Positions 1 through 9,843 of a stretch of 64,000 nt of DNA are shown piece after piece (positions within the stretch are counted from its first letter, which is position 1; each line of letters opens with the position of its first letter). The position numbers and the translations under genes were made by a program. Origin of the DNA: Listeria fleischmannii subsp. fleischmannii LU2006-1 (lineage in GTDB: Bacteria > Bacillota > Bacilli > Lactobacillales > Listeriaceae); contig NZ_ALWW01000004.1 of NCBI RefSeq assembly GCF_000344175.1, forward strand, positions 35,211-99,210, in the 5' to 3' direction. The notes beneath the pieces are model-generated. The model ran no database searches and had not been told where the DNA came from. It worked only from the letters and a program-made list of their open reading frames with translations.

Positions 1-37
1 CTCATCTAGCTCTTATATATAAATGTGGTTGAGCTCA

Positions 38-2638
38 TTAAACGCCTTTGTAAGCATCAACATAAATTTGTTTTAACTCGCTTACAAGAGGTTGTTTTGG
101 ATTTGCTGTCGTACATTGATCCATAAATGCACGGTCAGCTAGTGTATCAACAACAGTATCAAATTGTTTCTTATCAACGTTTTGTCCTTTCAGACTCATG
201 TCAATTCCAATGTCTTTACCTAGTTTGATAATAGCATCTACTAGGGAAGCGACACCTTCTTCTGCAGTATTTGCTTTTAAGCCAAGAATACGTGCAATAC
301 GTGCATAATCTTCGTCAGCAGTAAAGCTTTCATATCTAGGGAATAAAGCATGTTTTCTTGGTTTAAGTGCATTATAGCGGATAACGTGAGGCATTAAGAT
401 AGCATTCGCACGACCATGTGGAATATGGAATTCCGGTCCAATCTTATGTGCGAGACTGTGATTAATACCTAAGAATGCGTTGGCAAATGCCATACCTGCA
501 AGAGCAGAAGCATTATGCATTTTTTCGCGAGCATCTTCATCACCTTTTAGAACCGAATCGCGTAAGTTTGCAAACACGAGTTCAATTGCTTGGATAGAAA
601 GGCCACGTGTATAATCACTCGCCATTACTGAAACGTAAGACTCAATCGCATGTGTTAACACATCCATACCAGTGTCTGCTGTAATATGTGCTGGAACTGT
701 TGTAACATATTGTGCATCTACAATCGCAACATCAGGTGTTAGTTCATAATCAGCAAGCGGGTATTTGATGTTATTTTCTTTATCAGTAATAACCGCGAAA
801 GGAGTAACTTCAGATCCTGTACCACTTGTAGTAGGGATGGCAACAAATTTAGCTTTTTCACCAAGTTTTGGATATTTAAACGTACGTTTGCGAATATCTA
901 AGAATTTTTGTTTTAATCCAAAGAATGAAGCTTCAGGATGTTCGTAGAATAACCACATACCTTTCGCTGCATCCATTGCAGATCCACCACCTAGTGCGAT
1001 AATGCAATCTGGTTTAAAGTCTTTCATAAGTTCTGCACCTTTATAAACGGTCACATCAGACGGATCTGGTTCAACATCAGCAAATACTTGGAAGTCCACA
1101 TCGTTTGAGCGACGTTTTAAGTGATCGATTACAACGTCCACATATTTAAACTGTACCATTCCTGGGTCAGTTACAATAAATACGCGATTTATACCTTCCA
1201 TTTTTTGCAAGTATTGTGTGGAATATTTTTCAAAGAATACTTTTGGTGGTAATTTAAACCATTGCATATTATTTCTCCGATCTGCGATACGTTTCACATT
1301 CAAGAGGTTAGTGGCACTAACGTTTTGTGAAACAGAGTTTTTACCATAAGAACCACATCCAAGTGTTAGGGAAGGGATGAAGCCATTATAAATATCTCCG
1401 ATTCCACCTTGAGCGGAAGGTGCATTAACAATAATACGACAAGCTTTCATACGAATACCAAATTGTTTTTGTACTTCTTTATCCGTTGAATGAATGACAG
1501 CAGAGTGCCCTAAACCACCGTATTCAAGCATTTCTTCTGCACGATCAAATGCTTCTTCTTGATTCTTCGCTTCAATGAAAGCAAGAACAGGACTTAATTT
1601 TTCATGAGAAAGTGGATATTTATCACCCACACCTTTAATTTCAGCTATTAAAATTTTAGTTGTTTCTGGAACTTTAAAGCCAGCTTGTTCTGCAATCCAA
1701 GCAGGGGATTTACCAACAACATCAGGATTTAAAGTACCTTTTTCAGGATGAATGACATAACTTTCAAGTTTTTTAAATTCAGCGCCCTTTACAAAATAGC
1801 AATCGTTTGCTGTGAATTCGTCTTTTACTTCTTTTGCGATTTCTTTATCCACAATGACAGCTTGTTCAGAAGCACAAATCATACCTTGGTCAAAAGATTT
1901 AGATAAAATAATGTCATTTACAGAGCGTTTAATTTTAGCTGTTTTATCAATATAAGCAGGGACGTTACCAGGTCCAACCCCAAGTGCAGGTTTTCCAGTA
2001 GAGTAAGCGGATTTCACCATTCCGGCACCACCAGTAGCAAGTACTAAAGCTACTTTATCATGGTTCATTAATTGTTTTGTAGCTTCAAGAGATGGTTTTT
2101 CAATCCACTGCACACAATGTTCAGGTGCACCAGCTTTTACGGCTGCTTCATAGACGATTCGTGCCGCTTCAGCTGAACATTTTTGAGCGCTTGGATGGAA
2201 AGCGAAAATAATCGGGTTACGCGTTTTAATTGCGATAATGGCTTTAAATAATGTAGTTGATGTAGGGTTAGTAACTGGTGTTACACCTGCTACAACACCA
2301 ACAGGTTCAGCAATTTCAATGACGCCTGTTTGTTTATCTTCGTTTATAATGCCCACTGTTTTATTCGTTTTTATATTATTCCAAATATATTCAGTTGCGA
2401 AAATATTTTTAATACATTTATCTTCATATAAGCCTCGGCCAGTTTCTTCGACTGCCATTTTAGCGAGTGGCATATGTTGATCAAGTCCAGCAAGTGCCAT
2501 TGCATGTACAATCGTGTCAATTTGTTCTTGGTCATAATTTTCAAATGCTTTTAAAGCTTGTTCACCATTGTTTGCTAACTTATCAATTACCTTTTGTACT
2601 TCTAAAACTTCGCGAGTAGCTTCTTCTTTAATTGCCAT
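38..2638 (-). CDS. lap: Bifunctional acetaldehyde-CoA/alcohol dehydrogenase (AdhE; Listeria adhesion protein Lap)
   Basis: This 866-residue protein reduces acetyl-CoA to acetaldehyde and then ethanol, regenerating NAD+ in fermentation. The N-terminal half is an aldehyde dehydrogenase domain with the catalytic cysteine near residue 255 (context FDQGMICASEQ). The C-terminal half is an iron-dependent alcohol dehydrogenase with the GGGSAMDAAKG nucleotide motif and a metal-binding histidine region (HSLAHKIGPEFHIPHG). Length is normal for AdhE. In Listeria monocytogenes the same protein is known as the adhesin Lap; whether it acts so here is inference. The ATG follows a strong AGGAGG-type site. It is transcribed away from the trp operon and has its own promoter with a probable Rex operator. 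Confidence 0.96.
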   Translation of the reverse strand: MAIKEEATREVLEVQKVIDKLANNGEQALKAFENYDQEQIDTIVHAMALAGLDQHMPLAKMAVEETGRGLYEDKCIKNIFATEYIWNNIKTNKTVGIINEDKQTGVIEIAEPVGVVAGVTPVTNPTSTTLFKAIIAIKTRNPIIFAFHPSAQKCSAEAARIVYEAAVKAGAPEHCVQWIEKPSLEATKQLMNHDKVALVLATGGAGMVKSAYSTGKPALGVGPGNVPAYIDKTAKIKRSVNDIILSKSFDQGMICASEQAVIVDKEIAKEVKDEFTANDCYFVKGAEFKKLESYVIHPEKGTLNPDVVGKSPAWIAEQAGFKVPETTKILIAEIKGVGDKYPLSHEKLSPVLAFIEAKNQEEAFDRAEEMLEYGGLGHSAVIHSTDKEVQKQFGIRMKACRIIVNAPSAQGGIGDIYNGFIPSLTLGCGSYGKNSVSQNVSATNLLNVKRIADRRNNMQWFKLPPKVFFEKYSTQYLQKMEGINRVFIVTDPGMVQFKYVDVVIDHLKRRSNDVDFQVFADVEPDPSDVTVYKGAELMKDFKPDCIIALGGGSAMDAAKGMWLFYEHPEASFFGLKQKFLDIRKRTFKYPKLGEKAKFVAIPTTSGTGSEVTPFAVITDKENNIKYPLADYELTPDVAIVDAQYVTTVPAHITADTGMDVLTHAIESYVSVMASDYTRGLSIQAIELVFANLRDSVLKGDEDAREKMHNASALAGMAFANAFLGINHSLAHKIGPEFHIPHGRANAILMPHVIRYNALKPRKHALFPRYESFTADEDYARIARILGLKANTAEEGVASLVDAIIKLGKDIGIDMSLKGQNVDKKQFDTVVDTLADRAFMDQCTTANPKQPLVSELKQIYVDAYKGV

Positions 2639-2765
2639 TGTTACAACCTCCTAAAATTGTGAGGGACGATTTTCGTCCATCAAAGACTGGAAACGTCCCT
2701 ACCGGCTTAAAAAAAATTGACTGTCGACTGCATCAATTTTTCAGGTTTGCCTTGATTACACTGTA

Positions 2766-2794
2766 AGTATACATCAGGAAAAAAAGTTTGTAAA
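2766..2794 (-). promoter_or_regulatory. Sigma-A promoter of lap
   Basis: On the minus strand, -35 TTTACA (2789-2794) and -10 TATACT (2766-2771) are separated by 17 bp, about 130 bp upstream of the lap ATG. The long leader can form a hairpin between GGGACG and CGTCCC (about 2665-2700). Its role is unknown. Confidence 0.7.
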
Positions 2795-2801
2795 TAGTTT
2801 C

Positions 2802-2819
2802 ACGTGAAAAGATTCACAA
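2802..2819 (-). promoter_or_regulatory. Probable Rex (redox NADH/NAD+) operator upstream of lap
   Basis: The minus strand reads TTGTGAATCTTTTCACGT, against the Rex consensus TTGTGAA-N4-TTCACAA. The left half-site is perfect and the right has two mismatches. It lies 8 bp upstream of the -35 box. Rex represses adhE genes in many Firmicutes when NADH is low. No footprint exists for this site; the assignment rests on motif and gene context. Confidence 0.6.
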
Positions 2820-2895
2820 AATATTAAAATTAAGTCTTACATCCTATTTTTTAAAATGGCATCTGATTCTTTTGATACAGAAAAGGTGAATTAGC

Positions 2896-2924
2896 TTGCA
2901 TTTATAAAGTGATTTTGGTAAGAT
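2896..2924 (+). promoter_or_regulatory. Sigma-A promoter of the trp operon T-box leader
   Basis: TTGCAT (2896-2901) and TAAGAT (2919-2924) are separated by 17 bp, placing the transcript start near 2931, just before the first T-box stem I. Confidence 0.65.
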
Positions 2925-2934
2925 AAGAACATCT

Positions 2935-3222
2935 TAAAATGAAAAGCGTGAATGAAAGAGTAAGTAGCCTGAAAAATTGTTTCAAGAGAGCTGACGGATG
3001 GTGCGAGTCAGTAACAACAATCAGTGTGAATGGACTTTCTAGCTCTGAACTGAACGGGAAACTTAGTAGGATTCAGCGACTAAGCCTTATCGTTATACAA
3101 GGCACCATTTAGCGTTTAGCAGATGGAATAAAGTGAACTTAAATTTTTAAGTTAATCAAGGTGGCACCACGGGTCTTCCGTCCTTGTCTAGTAATTAGAC
3201 ATGGACGGAAGGCCCTTTTCGT
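2935..3222 (+). promoter_or_regulatory. T-box riboswitch 1 (tRNA-Trp sensing) of the trp operon
   Basis: The leader shows a T-box architecture: a stem I region with the specifier codon TGG at 3031-3033 (context GTGAATGGAC), the T-box core AAGGTGGCACCACGG at 3158-3172, and a terminator with CTTCCGTCC / GGACGGAAG arms followed by a T-rich tract (3174-3222). The variable base in TGGCACC is C, which would pair with a G discriminator base as in bacillary tRNA-Trp. Uncharged tRNA-Trp should favour read-through into the second T-box and trpE. Confidence 0.85.
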
Positions 3223-3239
3223 TTTAAAAAAAAGAAAAA

Positions 3240-3471
3240 GCATTAAGCAAGAAGAGTACTTTATTTGGAAAGTATAGAGAGCAAGCGGTTGGTGGAAGCT
3301 TGTCTGGAAAAATAAAGGAATGGGCCTTGCGCGTTCAATCTTGAAAATGAGTAGGGATTGACGGTTTGTTACCGTTAGAAACAAGAGATTAAGAAATCAT
3401 TCTTAAACTAGAGGTGGTACCGCGACACGTTCGCCCTCTAAAAGGCATTTGCCTTTTAGAGGGCTTTTTTA
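3240..3471 (+). promoter_or_regulatory. T-box riboswitch 2 (tRNA-Trp sensing), in tandem with the first
   Basis: A second complete T-box follows directly. The specifier is TGG at 3321-3323 (context GGAATGGGCC), the T-box core GAGGTGGTACCGCG is at 3411-3424, and the terminator hairpin GCCCTCTAAAAGG / CCTTTTAGAGGGC with a T run ends at about 3469. The variable base here is T instead of C, unlike the first copy. trpE begins 24 bp later, so the operon is controlled by two serial Trp checkpoints. Confidence 0.85.
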
Positions 3472-3493
3472 TTTTTAAAAAGGAGAGATAACA

Positions 3494-4852
3494 ATGCAAA
3501 AAACAATTGAAGCTGATACTTTAACCATTCCACTTATTTATAATCGATTAACTGGTAAACATAAAAGTTTGCTTGAAGGGACAGCGAAAGATAGTGATTC
3601 AGGCAGATATTCTATTATCGCTTTTAACCCTGTACATGAAATTCAAATTGTAGGGCAGAAATTTATTTTTGATGGTGTTGAAACGATAGAAGCAGATCCG
3701 TTAAACAAACTTTATGAACAAATTGTTAGTTTAGAAAAAGAAGCTACCCCTTTTCCTTTTGAGGCTGGGGCCATTGGATATGTTGGTTATGACATGGTTC
3801 GTCTTTATGAAAAAATTGGTGAGGCAAAAACAGATGATTTAGAGTTACCGGATGCTCATTTCTTTTTATATGATTCTTTTGTTATTTTTGACCATAAATT
3901 TGAACGTGTAACACTCGTTGAGGATAATGCGTATTCAAAGCGTGGTGAGGAAGAACTTAAGGCGGCACTGGATAATTTGGAACATGAAATTTTCACCCCA
4001 AAAGAAGGAGAGGCTCGTTTGGCTAAATTGCCGGAATTAACTTTTAAGAGCCAACTTACGAAGGAGGCCTTTATCAAAAAAGTAGAGGGTGCAAAAGCGT
4101 ACATCGAGGCGGGAGATTTTTTTCAGGTTGTTTTATCCCAGCGGCTAGACGCTGAATTTAAGGGAGATGCTTTTTCTTTTTACCGGAAATTGCGTTTACT
4201 GAATCCATCCCCATATTTGTTTTTTATTGATTTTGGGGAAACAAAGCTGATTGGTTCTTCGCCTGAAAGTCTTGTGAGCGTGAACGGAAGTGTTGTTCGT
4301 ACTAACCCTATTGCCGGAACAAGAAAGCGCGGTGAGACAAAAGAAGAAGATCAAAAACTGTCTGAAGAGTTACTTAAAGATGAAAAAGAGCTTGCGGAGC
4401 ACCGGATGTTAGTAGACTTAGGAAGAAATGATATTGGGAGAGTGAGTGAAGTGGGTTCTGTTACTGTTCCGATTTATTTAACCATTGAGCGATACCGCTT
4501 TGTGATGCATATTGTTTCGGTTGTGGAAGGGAAGCTCCTTGAAAAGCGGAATGCGATGGATGCGTTAAAATCGGTGCTACCGGCAGGAACGGTAAGTGGA
4601 GCACCTAAAATTCGCGCGATGCAGCGGCTTTATGAATGGGAGGATATCAAACGTGGTCCTTACGGCGGGGCAGTAGGATATTTAACCAAACGAGGGAATG
4701 CTGATTTTGCTCTAGCAATTCGGATGGCCGTGATTCATCAAGATCATGTGTATGTACAAGCTGGGGCTGGAATCGTTTATGACTCCAATCCAGAAAACGA
4801 ATATTTAGAGACGCTTCAAAAAGCAAAGGCACTCTTGGAGGTGGCAAAATGA
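3494..4852 (+). CDS. trpE: Anthranilate synthase component I (TrpE)
   Basis: The large subunit converts chorismate plus ammonia to anthranilate, the first committed step of tryptophan synthesis, and works with TrpG. At 452 residues the length is typical. Chorismate-binding motifs are present: GSSPESLVSV, NPIAGTRKRG, LPAGTVSGAPK and a C-terminal AGAGIVYDS. The ATG follows AAAGGAGAG at good spacing. It is the first gene of trpEGDCFBA, placed behind two Trp T-boxes, and its last codons overlap the trpG start by 4 bp, so the two subunits are probably translationally coupled. Confidence 0.97.
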   Translation: MQKTIEADTLTIPLIYNRLTGKHKSLLEGTAKDSDSGRYSIIAFNPVHEIQIVGQKFIFDGVETIEADPLNKLYEQIVSLEKEATPFPFEAGAIGYVGYDMVRLYEKIGEAKTDDLELPDAHFFLYDSFVIFDHKFERVTLVEDNAYSKRGEEELKAALDNLEHEIFTPKEGEARLAKLPELTFKSQLTKEAFIKKVEGAKAYIEAGDFFQVVLSQRLDAEFKGDAFSFYRKLRLLNPSPYLFFIDFGETKLIGSSPESLVSVNGSVVRTNPIAGTRKRGETKEEDQKLSEELLKDEKELAEHRMLVDLGRNDIGRVSEVGSVTVPIYLTIERYRFVMHIVSVVEGKLLEKRNAMDALKSVLPAGTVSGAPKIRAMQRLYEWEDIKRGPYGGAVGYLTKRGNADFALAIRMAVIHQDHVYVQAGAGIVYDSNPENEYLETLQKAKALLEVAK

Positions 4853-5430
4853 TTCTTTTAGTTGATAATTATGACTCCTTTACGTACAATCTGGCGCAAT
4901 TTATAAATGAGTTTGCGGAAGTTGACGTGATTCGGAACGATGCTCTGGACTTAGTTGAGCGAGCGGAGGCGGCAAGCGGGATTGTCTTATCACCTGGCCC
5001 CGGAAGACCTAAAGAGGCAGGGCAAATAGAAACACTTATTCAAAGCTTTTCGGGGAAAAAACCAATTTTAGGGATTTGTCTAGGTCATCAAGCGATTGGT
5101 GAAGTTTTTGGGGCAAATGTGGCACAAGCAAATGAAATTCGACATGGCAAAATCTCTCTCATGAAGCGACAAGAGTCGGAATTATTTCAAGGCTTACCAG
5201 AAACTTTTGAAATTATGCGCTACCATTCTCTTATTGTGGAGAAAACAAGCTTAAATAAACAACTTCAGTCTTTAGGCCAGGCCACAGATGACCAGGAAAT
5301 GATGGCTATGAAAGTCGTAGATAAGCCAATTTATGGATTACAGTTTCATCCAGAATCGATAGGTACACCTTACGGGAAACTGATTATTAGGAATTTTGTT
5401 GAAATAACAAAAAGAAAGGTGGAAGCGTAA
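4849..5430 (+). CDS. trpG: Anthranilate synthase component II, glutamine amidotransferase (TrpG)
   Basis: This class I glutamine amidotransferase of 193 residues supplies ammonia to TrpE. The nucleophile elbow GICLGHQAIGEVFG holds the catalytic cysteine, and QFHPESIGT carries the catalytic histidine and glutamate. The oxyanion motif SPGPGRP is near residue 50. The ATG overlaps the trpE stop and its own stop overlaps the trpD start by one base, consistent with tight operon coupling. In Bacillus subtilis this subunit is PabA in the folate operon; here it sits in the trp operon, so a dedicated tryptophan role is likely. Confidence 0.96.
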   Translation: MILLVDNYDSFTYNLAQFINEFAEVDVIRNDALDLVERAEAASGIVLSPGPGRPKEAGQIETLIQSFSGKKPILGICLGHQAIGEVFGANVAQANEIRHGKISLMKRQESELFQGLPETFEIMRYHSLIVEKTSLNKQLQSLGQATDDQEMMAMKVVDKPIYGLQFHPESIGTPYGKLIIRNFVEITKRKVEA

Positions 5431-6449
5431 TGGGACAAGAAATTCAAAAGTTATTTATGAAACAGAATTTATCTGAAATGGAAATGACTATGATTGCCAA
5501 TCAAATGTTTTGCGGCGAACTTTCAGAAATAGAAATTACGGCGATTTTAATGGCGTTGAAATTAAAAGGCGAAACTTTAGAAGAAATGTCAGCACTCGCA
5601 CGTATCATGCAAAATGTCGCGTTAAAAATCCCTTATGACAAAACCGATGCGATGGACAACTGCGGAACGGGTGGAGATAAGTCAAATACATTCAATATTA
5701 GTACAACAAGCGCTTTTGTTTTAGCGGCGGGTGGGATTAAAATGGCCAAACATGGAAATCGAAGTGTCTCAAGCCGATCAGGCAGTGCGGATGTTTGTCG
5801 TGAACTTGGAATTGAAATGACGCTTCGCCCAGATGAAATGGCCTATTTACTCGAAAATGTTGGCATCGCCTTTTTATTCGCGCCACATGTTCATCCCAAC
5901 ATGAAGTATGTTATGAATGTTCGTAAAACACTTCAAACGCCTACCATTTTTAATTTAATCGGCCCCATGACAAATCCATTACCATTAAAAGCTCAGCTTA
6001 TGGGAATCTACAGACGAGATTTGTTACAAGAAACAGCTCGTGCACTCGGAAAACTCGGCAGAGAACGCGCGGTTGTTGTAAATGGAGCAGGATACATGGA
6101 TGAAGCCACTCTTCTTGGGGAAAATCATATCGCCTTATATGCAGAAGGTGAAGTAAAAGAACTAACTTTTTCGCCTGAGGATGTGGGATTAAAACGGACA
6201 AGTAAAGAAAAAATTCAAGGAGGAAATGCTAGAGAAAATAGCCTTATTCTAAAGCGTGTTTTAAACAATGAAAAAGGCGCCTATCTTGATACCGTATTAC
6301 TCAATGCAGGACTTGGATTTTTTGCATATGGAAAAGTTTCTACTATAGAAGAAGGTGTTTTAATGGCTAGGAAAATTGTGGCAAGTGGTGAAGCCAAACA
6401 AAAGCTCGCGGAATTGTTAGCCGCACAACAGGAGGTATTAGTAGGATGA
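5430..6449 (+). CDS. trpD: Anthranilate phosphoribosyltransferase (TrpD)
   Basis: TrpD transfers phosphoribose from PRPP to anthranilate. The protein has 339 residues, normal for the family. It shows an N-terminal helical domain, the PRPP-binding motif [17 protein letters not shown], and the anthranilate-site region [16 protein letters not shown]. It begins one base inside the trpG stop region and its end overlaps the trpC start by 4 bp. A ribosome-binding site (AAAGGTGG) precedes the ATG. Confidence 0.97.
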   Translation: MGQEIQKLFMKQNLSEMEMTMIANQMFCGELSEIEITAILMALKLKGETLEEMSALARIMQNVALKIPYDKTDAMDNCGTGGDKSNTFNISTTSAFVLAAGGIKMAKHGNRSVSSRSGSADVCRELGIEMTLRPDEMAYLLENVGIAFLFAPHVHPNMKYVMNVRKTLQTPTIFNLIGPMTNPLPLKAQLMGIYRRDLLQETARALGKLGRERAVVVNGAGYMDEATLLGENHIALYAEGEVKELTFSPEDVGLKRTSKEKIQGGNARENSLILKRVLNNEKGAYLDTVLLNAGLGFFAYGKVSTIEEGVLMARKIVASGEAKQKLAELLAAQQEVLVG

Positions 6450-7210
6450 CAAGTTTTTTAGAAGAAATTTTGATGCAAAAACAAAATGAAGTAGCTGAAA
6501 TGAAAAAACAAATTTTAAAGCCACAAATTGAACGACCGAGTTTTATCGATTTTTTAGCAGAAAATCCAGGCCGCGTTCAGTTGATTGCGGAGGTGAAACG
6601 TGCATCGCCATCTAAAGGTATCATTAATGCCACCGTCGATCCAGTCGAACAAGCGAAGGCATATGAAAGAGCGGGAGCCGGACTTATTTCAGTTCTAACC
6701 GATGAAATGTTTTTTAAAGGTTCTATGGAAGATTTAAAGCAGGTGGCAGAAGCCGTTTCGGTTCCGGTTCTATGTAAAGATTTTATTATTAGTGAAAAAC
6801 AACTTATTCGTGCTCGGAATAACGGCGCATCGGCCATTTTGCTTATTGTGGCCGCGTTAGATACGGCTACATTAAAAGCATTGTACAAACGCGCAACTGA
6901 AATTGGCTTACTTCCTCTTGTAGAAGTTCATAATGCGGAGGAACTAAAAATCGCGGAACGTATTGGCGCTATATTAATTGGGGTGAATAATCGCAATTTA
7001 AAGACGTTTGAAGTTGATATTGCCGTAAGCGAAGCGCTTGCACGTCAAATGGTTAATCAATCTGCTTATTATATTAGCGAATCGGGTTTTCGGACAGCTG
7101 AAGATGTTAATCGTATTAAAGAAAAATATCGAGCAGTGCTTGTTGGGGAAGCCTTAATGCGTGAAGATGATCCTAAAGCGGCCGCTGAAAGGTTGCGTGT
7201 TGTCAGATGA
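6446..7210 (+). CDS. trpC: Indole-3-glycerol phosphate synthase (TrpC)
   Basis: TrpC closes the indole ring from carboxyphenylamino-deoxyribulose phosphate. This 254-residue TIM barrel carries the substrate lysine motif [11 protein letters not shown], the catalytic LCKDFI strand, VEVHN, GVNNRNL and SESGF, all as expected. It is a single-domain enzyme, not fused to TrpF as in enterobacteria. The ATG follows an AGGAGG site within the 3' end of trpD, and the gene overlaps trpF by 4 bp. Confidence 0.97.
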   Translation: MTSFLEEILMQKQNEVAEMKKQILKPQIERPSFIDFLAENPGRVQLIAEVKRASPSKGIINATVDPVEQAKAYERAGAGLISVLTDEMFFKGSMEDLKQVAEAVSVPVLCKDFIISEKQLIRARNNGASAILLIVAALDTATLKALYKRATEIGLLPLVEVHNAEELKIAERIGAILIGVNNRNLKTFEVDIAVSEALARQMVNQSAYYISESGFRTAEDVNRIKEKYRAVLVGEALMREDDPKAAAERLRVVR

Positions 7211-7836
7211 AAGTGAAAATTTGTGGACTTAAAACGGTTAAAGACGCCAAATTTGCAGCTGCAGCAGGTGCTGATATGGTTGGCTTTGTTTTTGCAAAAA
7301 GTAAGCGGCAAGTGACCGCCGAACAAGCGCATGAAATGGCAAAGGAAATACCAGGCGATTGTCTAAAAGTGGGGGTTTTTGTGAATCCAACACTGGAAGA
7401 GGTTTTATTTTATAAAAAGACAGTGCCGCTCGATTATATCCAGTTACATGGCCAGGAATCCGCAGAATTTGTGCAACAAGTCGGGCCGGCAATTAAGGCA
7501 TTTAAAGTACAAGATGGCGAAATAAACGGGGACATTAGTGCCTATAAAGACTGCCTGATTTTGCTAGATGCCCCTCCAAAAGAATTTGAAGGCGGTTCAG
7601 GAGAGTCCTTTGATTGGGAAAAATTGCAACTTTCAGATTTACCCAAGAGCCGCTTAATGATAGCAGGCGGGCTCGACCCGCAAAACGTCACAGAAGCCAT
7701 TCAAATTTTCAAACCATTTGGTGTGGATGTTTCTTCTGGTGTGGAGACGGATGGCATAAAAGATACAAGCAAAATAAAAACATTTATAAAGAACGCAAAA
7801 GGAGCGGATAAACATGACCTATCAAGCACCCAATGA
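7207..7836 (+). CDS. trpF: Phosphoribosylanthranilate isomerase (TrpF)
   Basis: TrpF performs the Amadori rearrangement of phosphoribosylanthranilate. The 209-residue protein opens with the diagnostic KVKICGLKT containing the catalytic cysteine. The general-acid aspartate lies in the LLDAPP strand and the phosphate-binding loop in AGGLDPQNV and DVSSGVE. Start overlaps trpC by 4 bp. The 3' end overlaps trpB by 23 bp, a longer overlap than elsewhere in the operon, with the trpB ribosome site lying inside trpF. Confidence 0.96.
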   Translation: MKVKICGLKTVKDAKFAAAAGADMVGFVFAKSKRQVTAEQAHEMAKEIPGDCLKVGVFVNPTLEEVLFYKKTVPLDYIQLHGQESAEFVQQVGPAIKAFKVQDGEINGDISAYKDCLILLDAPPKEFEGGSGESFDWEKLQLSDLPKSRLMIAGGLDPQNVTEAIQIFKPFGVDVSSGVETDGIKDTSKIKTFIKNAKGADKHDLSSTQ

Positions 7837-9010
7837 GCAAGGATTTTACGGAAATTACGGCGGCCGTTTTGTACCAGAATCGCTAATGCGTGCGGTTTTA
7901 GAACTGGAAGAAGCGTATCAAAAGCTGTCACAAACTAAAAGTTTTCAAGAAGAATTAAAAGGCTATTTAAAACAATACGTGGGACGCGAAACGCCGCTTT
8001 ATTTTGCCGAAAAGTTAACAGAATATGCACAAGGGGCGAAAATCTACTTAAAGCGAGAAGATTTAAATCATACAGGTGCGCATAAAATCAACAATACCAT
8101 TGGTCAGGCGCTACTTGCAAAGGCGATGGGGAAGAAAAAAGTAGTGGCGGAGACGGGTGCGGGTCAGCACGGTGTCGCTACGGCTACTGTTGCTGCGCTA
8201 TTTAATATGGAATGTACCATTTTTATGGGGGAGGAAGATATTAAAAGGCAGGCGCTAAATGTTTTTCGGATGGAGCTTTTAGGAGCTAAAGTTGTAAGTG
8301 TGACTTCCGGGAGCAGAACGTTAAAAGATGCTGTGAATGAAACGCTTCGATACTGGGTGGAACATATTTTAGATACGCACTATATCATGGGTTCTGTTTT
8401 AGGTCCACATCCGTTTCCGCAAATTGTCCGCGATTTTCAAAGTGTAATCGGAAAAGAAGCACGCGCTCAGCATTTAGAAATGGAAGGGAAATTACCAGAT
8501 GCTGTTATTGCCTGTATAGGTGGAGGAAGTAATGCGATGGGACTATTTTATCCTTTTGTAAATGATGAGTCGGTCGATATGATTGGTGTTGAAGCGGCAG
8601 GTCTTGGACTTAATACGGATAAACAAGCTGCTTCTATTACAAATGGTAAAAAAGGGGTGCTACACGGAGCCATGATGGATGTCCTGCAAGACGCGGATGG
8701 TCAAATTTTAGAAGCCTTTTCCGTTTCAGCTGGACTGGATTATCCGGGAATTGGTCCAGAGCATTCCCATTTTCATGAGCTCGGACGCGCAACATATACA
8801 TCTGTCACAGACGATGAGGCTATTAGTGCTTTCAAACTGCTTTCCCAAAAAGAAGGGATTATCCCGGCACTTGAAAGTTCACATGCCATTAGTTATGCGA
8901 TAAAATATGCAGCCACACGTCCTAAAGAGGAAAGCATCATCGTTTGTTTATCAGGACGCGGAGATAAAGATGTGGATCAAATGCAGAAAAGACTAAAGGG
9001 GGATGCATGA
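7814..9010 (+). CDS. trpB: Tryptophan synthase beta chain (TrpB)
   Basis: TrpB condenses indole with serine using pyridoxal phosphate. Its 398 residues are normal length. The PLP lysine is at about residue 91 in [10 protein letters not shown]. The phosphate-binding glycine loop [10 protein letters not shown] and the indole-channel motif [10 protein letters not shown] are intact. The ATG follows AAAAGGAGCGG. It overlaps trpA by 4 bp, consistent with assembly of the alpha2-beta2 complex. Confidence 0.97.
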   Translation: MTYQAPNEQGFYGNYGGRFVPESLMRAVLELEEAYQKLSQTKSFQEELKGYLKQYVGRETPLYFAEKLTEYAQGAKIYLKREDLNHTGAHKINNTIGQALLAKAMGKKKVVAETGAGQHGVATATVAALFNMECTIFMGEEDIKRQALNVFRMELLGAKVVSVTSGSRTLKDAVNETLRYWVEHILDTHYIMGSVLGPHPFPQIVRDFQSVIGKEARAQHLEMEGKLPDAVIACIGGGSNAMGLFYPFVNDESVDMIGVEAAGLGLNTDKQAASITNGKKGVLHGAMMDVLQDADGQILEAFSVSAGLDYPGIGPEHSHFHELGRATYTSVTDDEAISAFKLLSQKEGIIPALESSHAISYAIKYAATRPKEESIIVCLSGRGDKDVDQMQKRLKGDA

Positions 9011-9789
9011 TGAAAACATTAACACAGGTTTTAAAATCTAAACGTGCACAAGCGGAGCCCATCATAGTGCCTTACATTATGGCTGGTGACGGGGGACTTG
9101 AAACGCTCGGTGAAACCATTTCTTTTTTGGAAAAAAACGGAGTATCTGCCATCGAAATTGGTGTCCCTTTTTCCGACCCAGTAGCAGACGGACCAGTCAT
9201 TCAAAAAGCCGGCTTACGCGCACTAAATGCCGAAGTTAGTTTGCGAAAAATTATCAAGACGCTCCAAACAATCACATCTAACGTGCCGCTCGTTTTAATG
9301 ACCTATTTTAATCCCGTATTTCAAATTGGTATTGAAGCCTTTATTGACGAGTTAAAAAACACGACGGTAGGAGGCCTGATTATCCCTGACCTACCTTATG
9401 AGCATCAAGCTCTACTTACGCCTTATCTGGAAAAAGCAGATATTGCACTCGTTCCTTTAATTTCTTTAACTAGTTCTAAAGAGAGAATTGAAAAAATTGT
9501 AAATAAAGCAGAAGGTTTTATTTATGCAGTGACAGTAAATGGTACGACTGGAACAAGACATACGTTTGATGAAAATGTTGGTCCCTACTTACAACAAATT
9601 AAATCGCAAACGGATATCCCTGTTTTAGCAGGATTTGGCGTTTCTGAGGTCAAACATGTGGAACAATTTATGCAGGTTTGTGATGGGGTTATAATTGGGA
9701 GCAAAATTGTACAGTTGTTACATGAACGGAAGGAGGCGGAACTGGCCAAATTTTTAACAAGCATAAGAGAAGTGAAGGTACGTGCTTAG
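9007..9789 (+). CDS. trpA: Tryptophan synthase alpha chain (TrpA)
   Basis: TrpA cleaves indole-3-glycerol phosphate to indole, which is channelled to TrpB. The 260-residue TIM barrel has the catalytic glutamate in [16 protein letters not shown], the aspartate in IIPDLPYE and the phosphate loop GFGVS. It is the last trp enzyme. I see no terminator right after it, so some transcription may continue into the membrane-protein gene that follows. Confidence 0.97.
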   Translation: MMKTLTQVLKSKRAQAEPIIVPYIMAGDGGLETLGETISFLEKNGVSAIEIGVPFSDPVADGPVIQKAGLRALNAEVSLRKIIKTLQTITSNVPLVLMTYFNPVFQIGIEAFIDELKNTTVGGLIIPDLPYEHQALLTPYLEKADIALVPLISLTSSKERIEKIVNKAEGFIYAVTVNGTTGTRHTFDENVGPYLQQIKSQTDIPVLAGFGVSEVKHVEQFMQVCDGVIIGSKIVQLLHERKEAELAKFLTSIREVKVRA

Positions 9790-9790
9790 T

Positions 9791-9825
9791 TTGACGGGGG
9801 TTCATTTTGTATGGTACAGTCAGGG
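9791..9825 (+). promoter_or_regulatory. Putative promoter between trpA and the next membrane-protein gene
   Basis: TTGACG (9791-9796) and TACAGT (9815-9820) are separated by 18 bp. A start near 9827 would give a short leader before the preferred ATG at 9844, allowing expression independent of the trp T-boxes. Confidence 0.4.
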
Positions 9826-9843
9826 GGAAAGTGGGGTGTTCTT

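Noticed and set aside
1..37. Terminator downstream of lap
   Set aside because: Only a weak CTC/GAG pairing is seen and the sequence is cut by the window edge, so I do not call it.
3139..3384. Minus-strand 81-codon ORF inside the trp leader
   Set aside because: It lies across the two T-box terminators, has no ribosome site and is an accident of the structured leader.
4647..4847. Antisense ORFs within trpE, trpD, trpC, trpB, murJ-like, mdrM and other genes
   Set aside because: They lack ribosome sites and promoters and mirror the coding frame of the real gene opposite.
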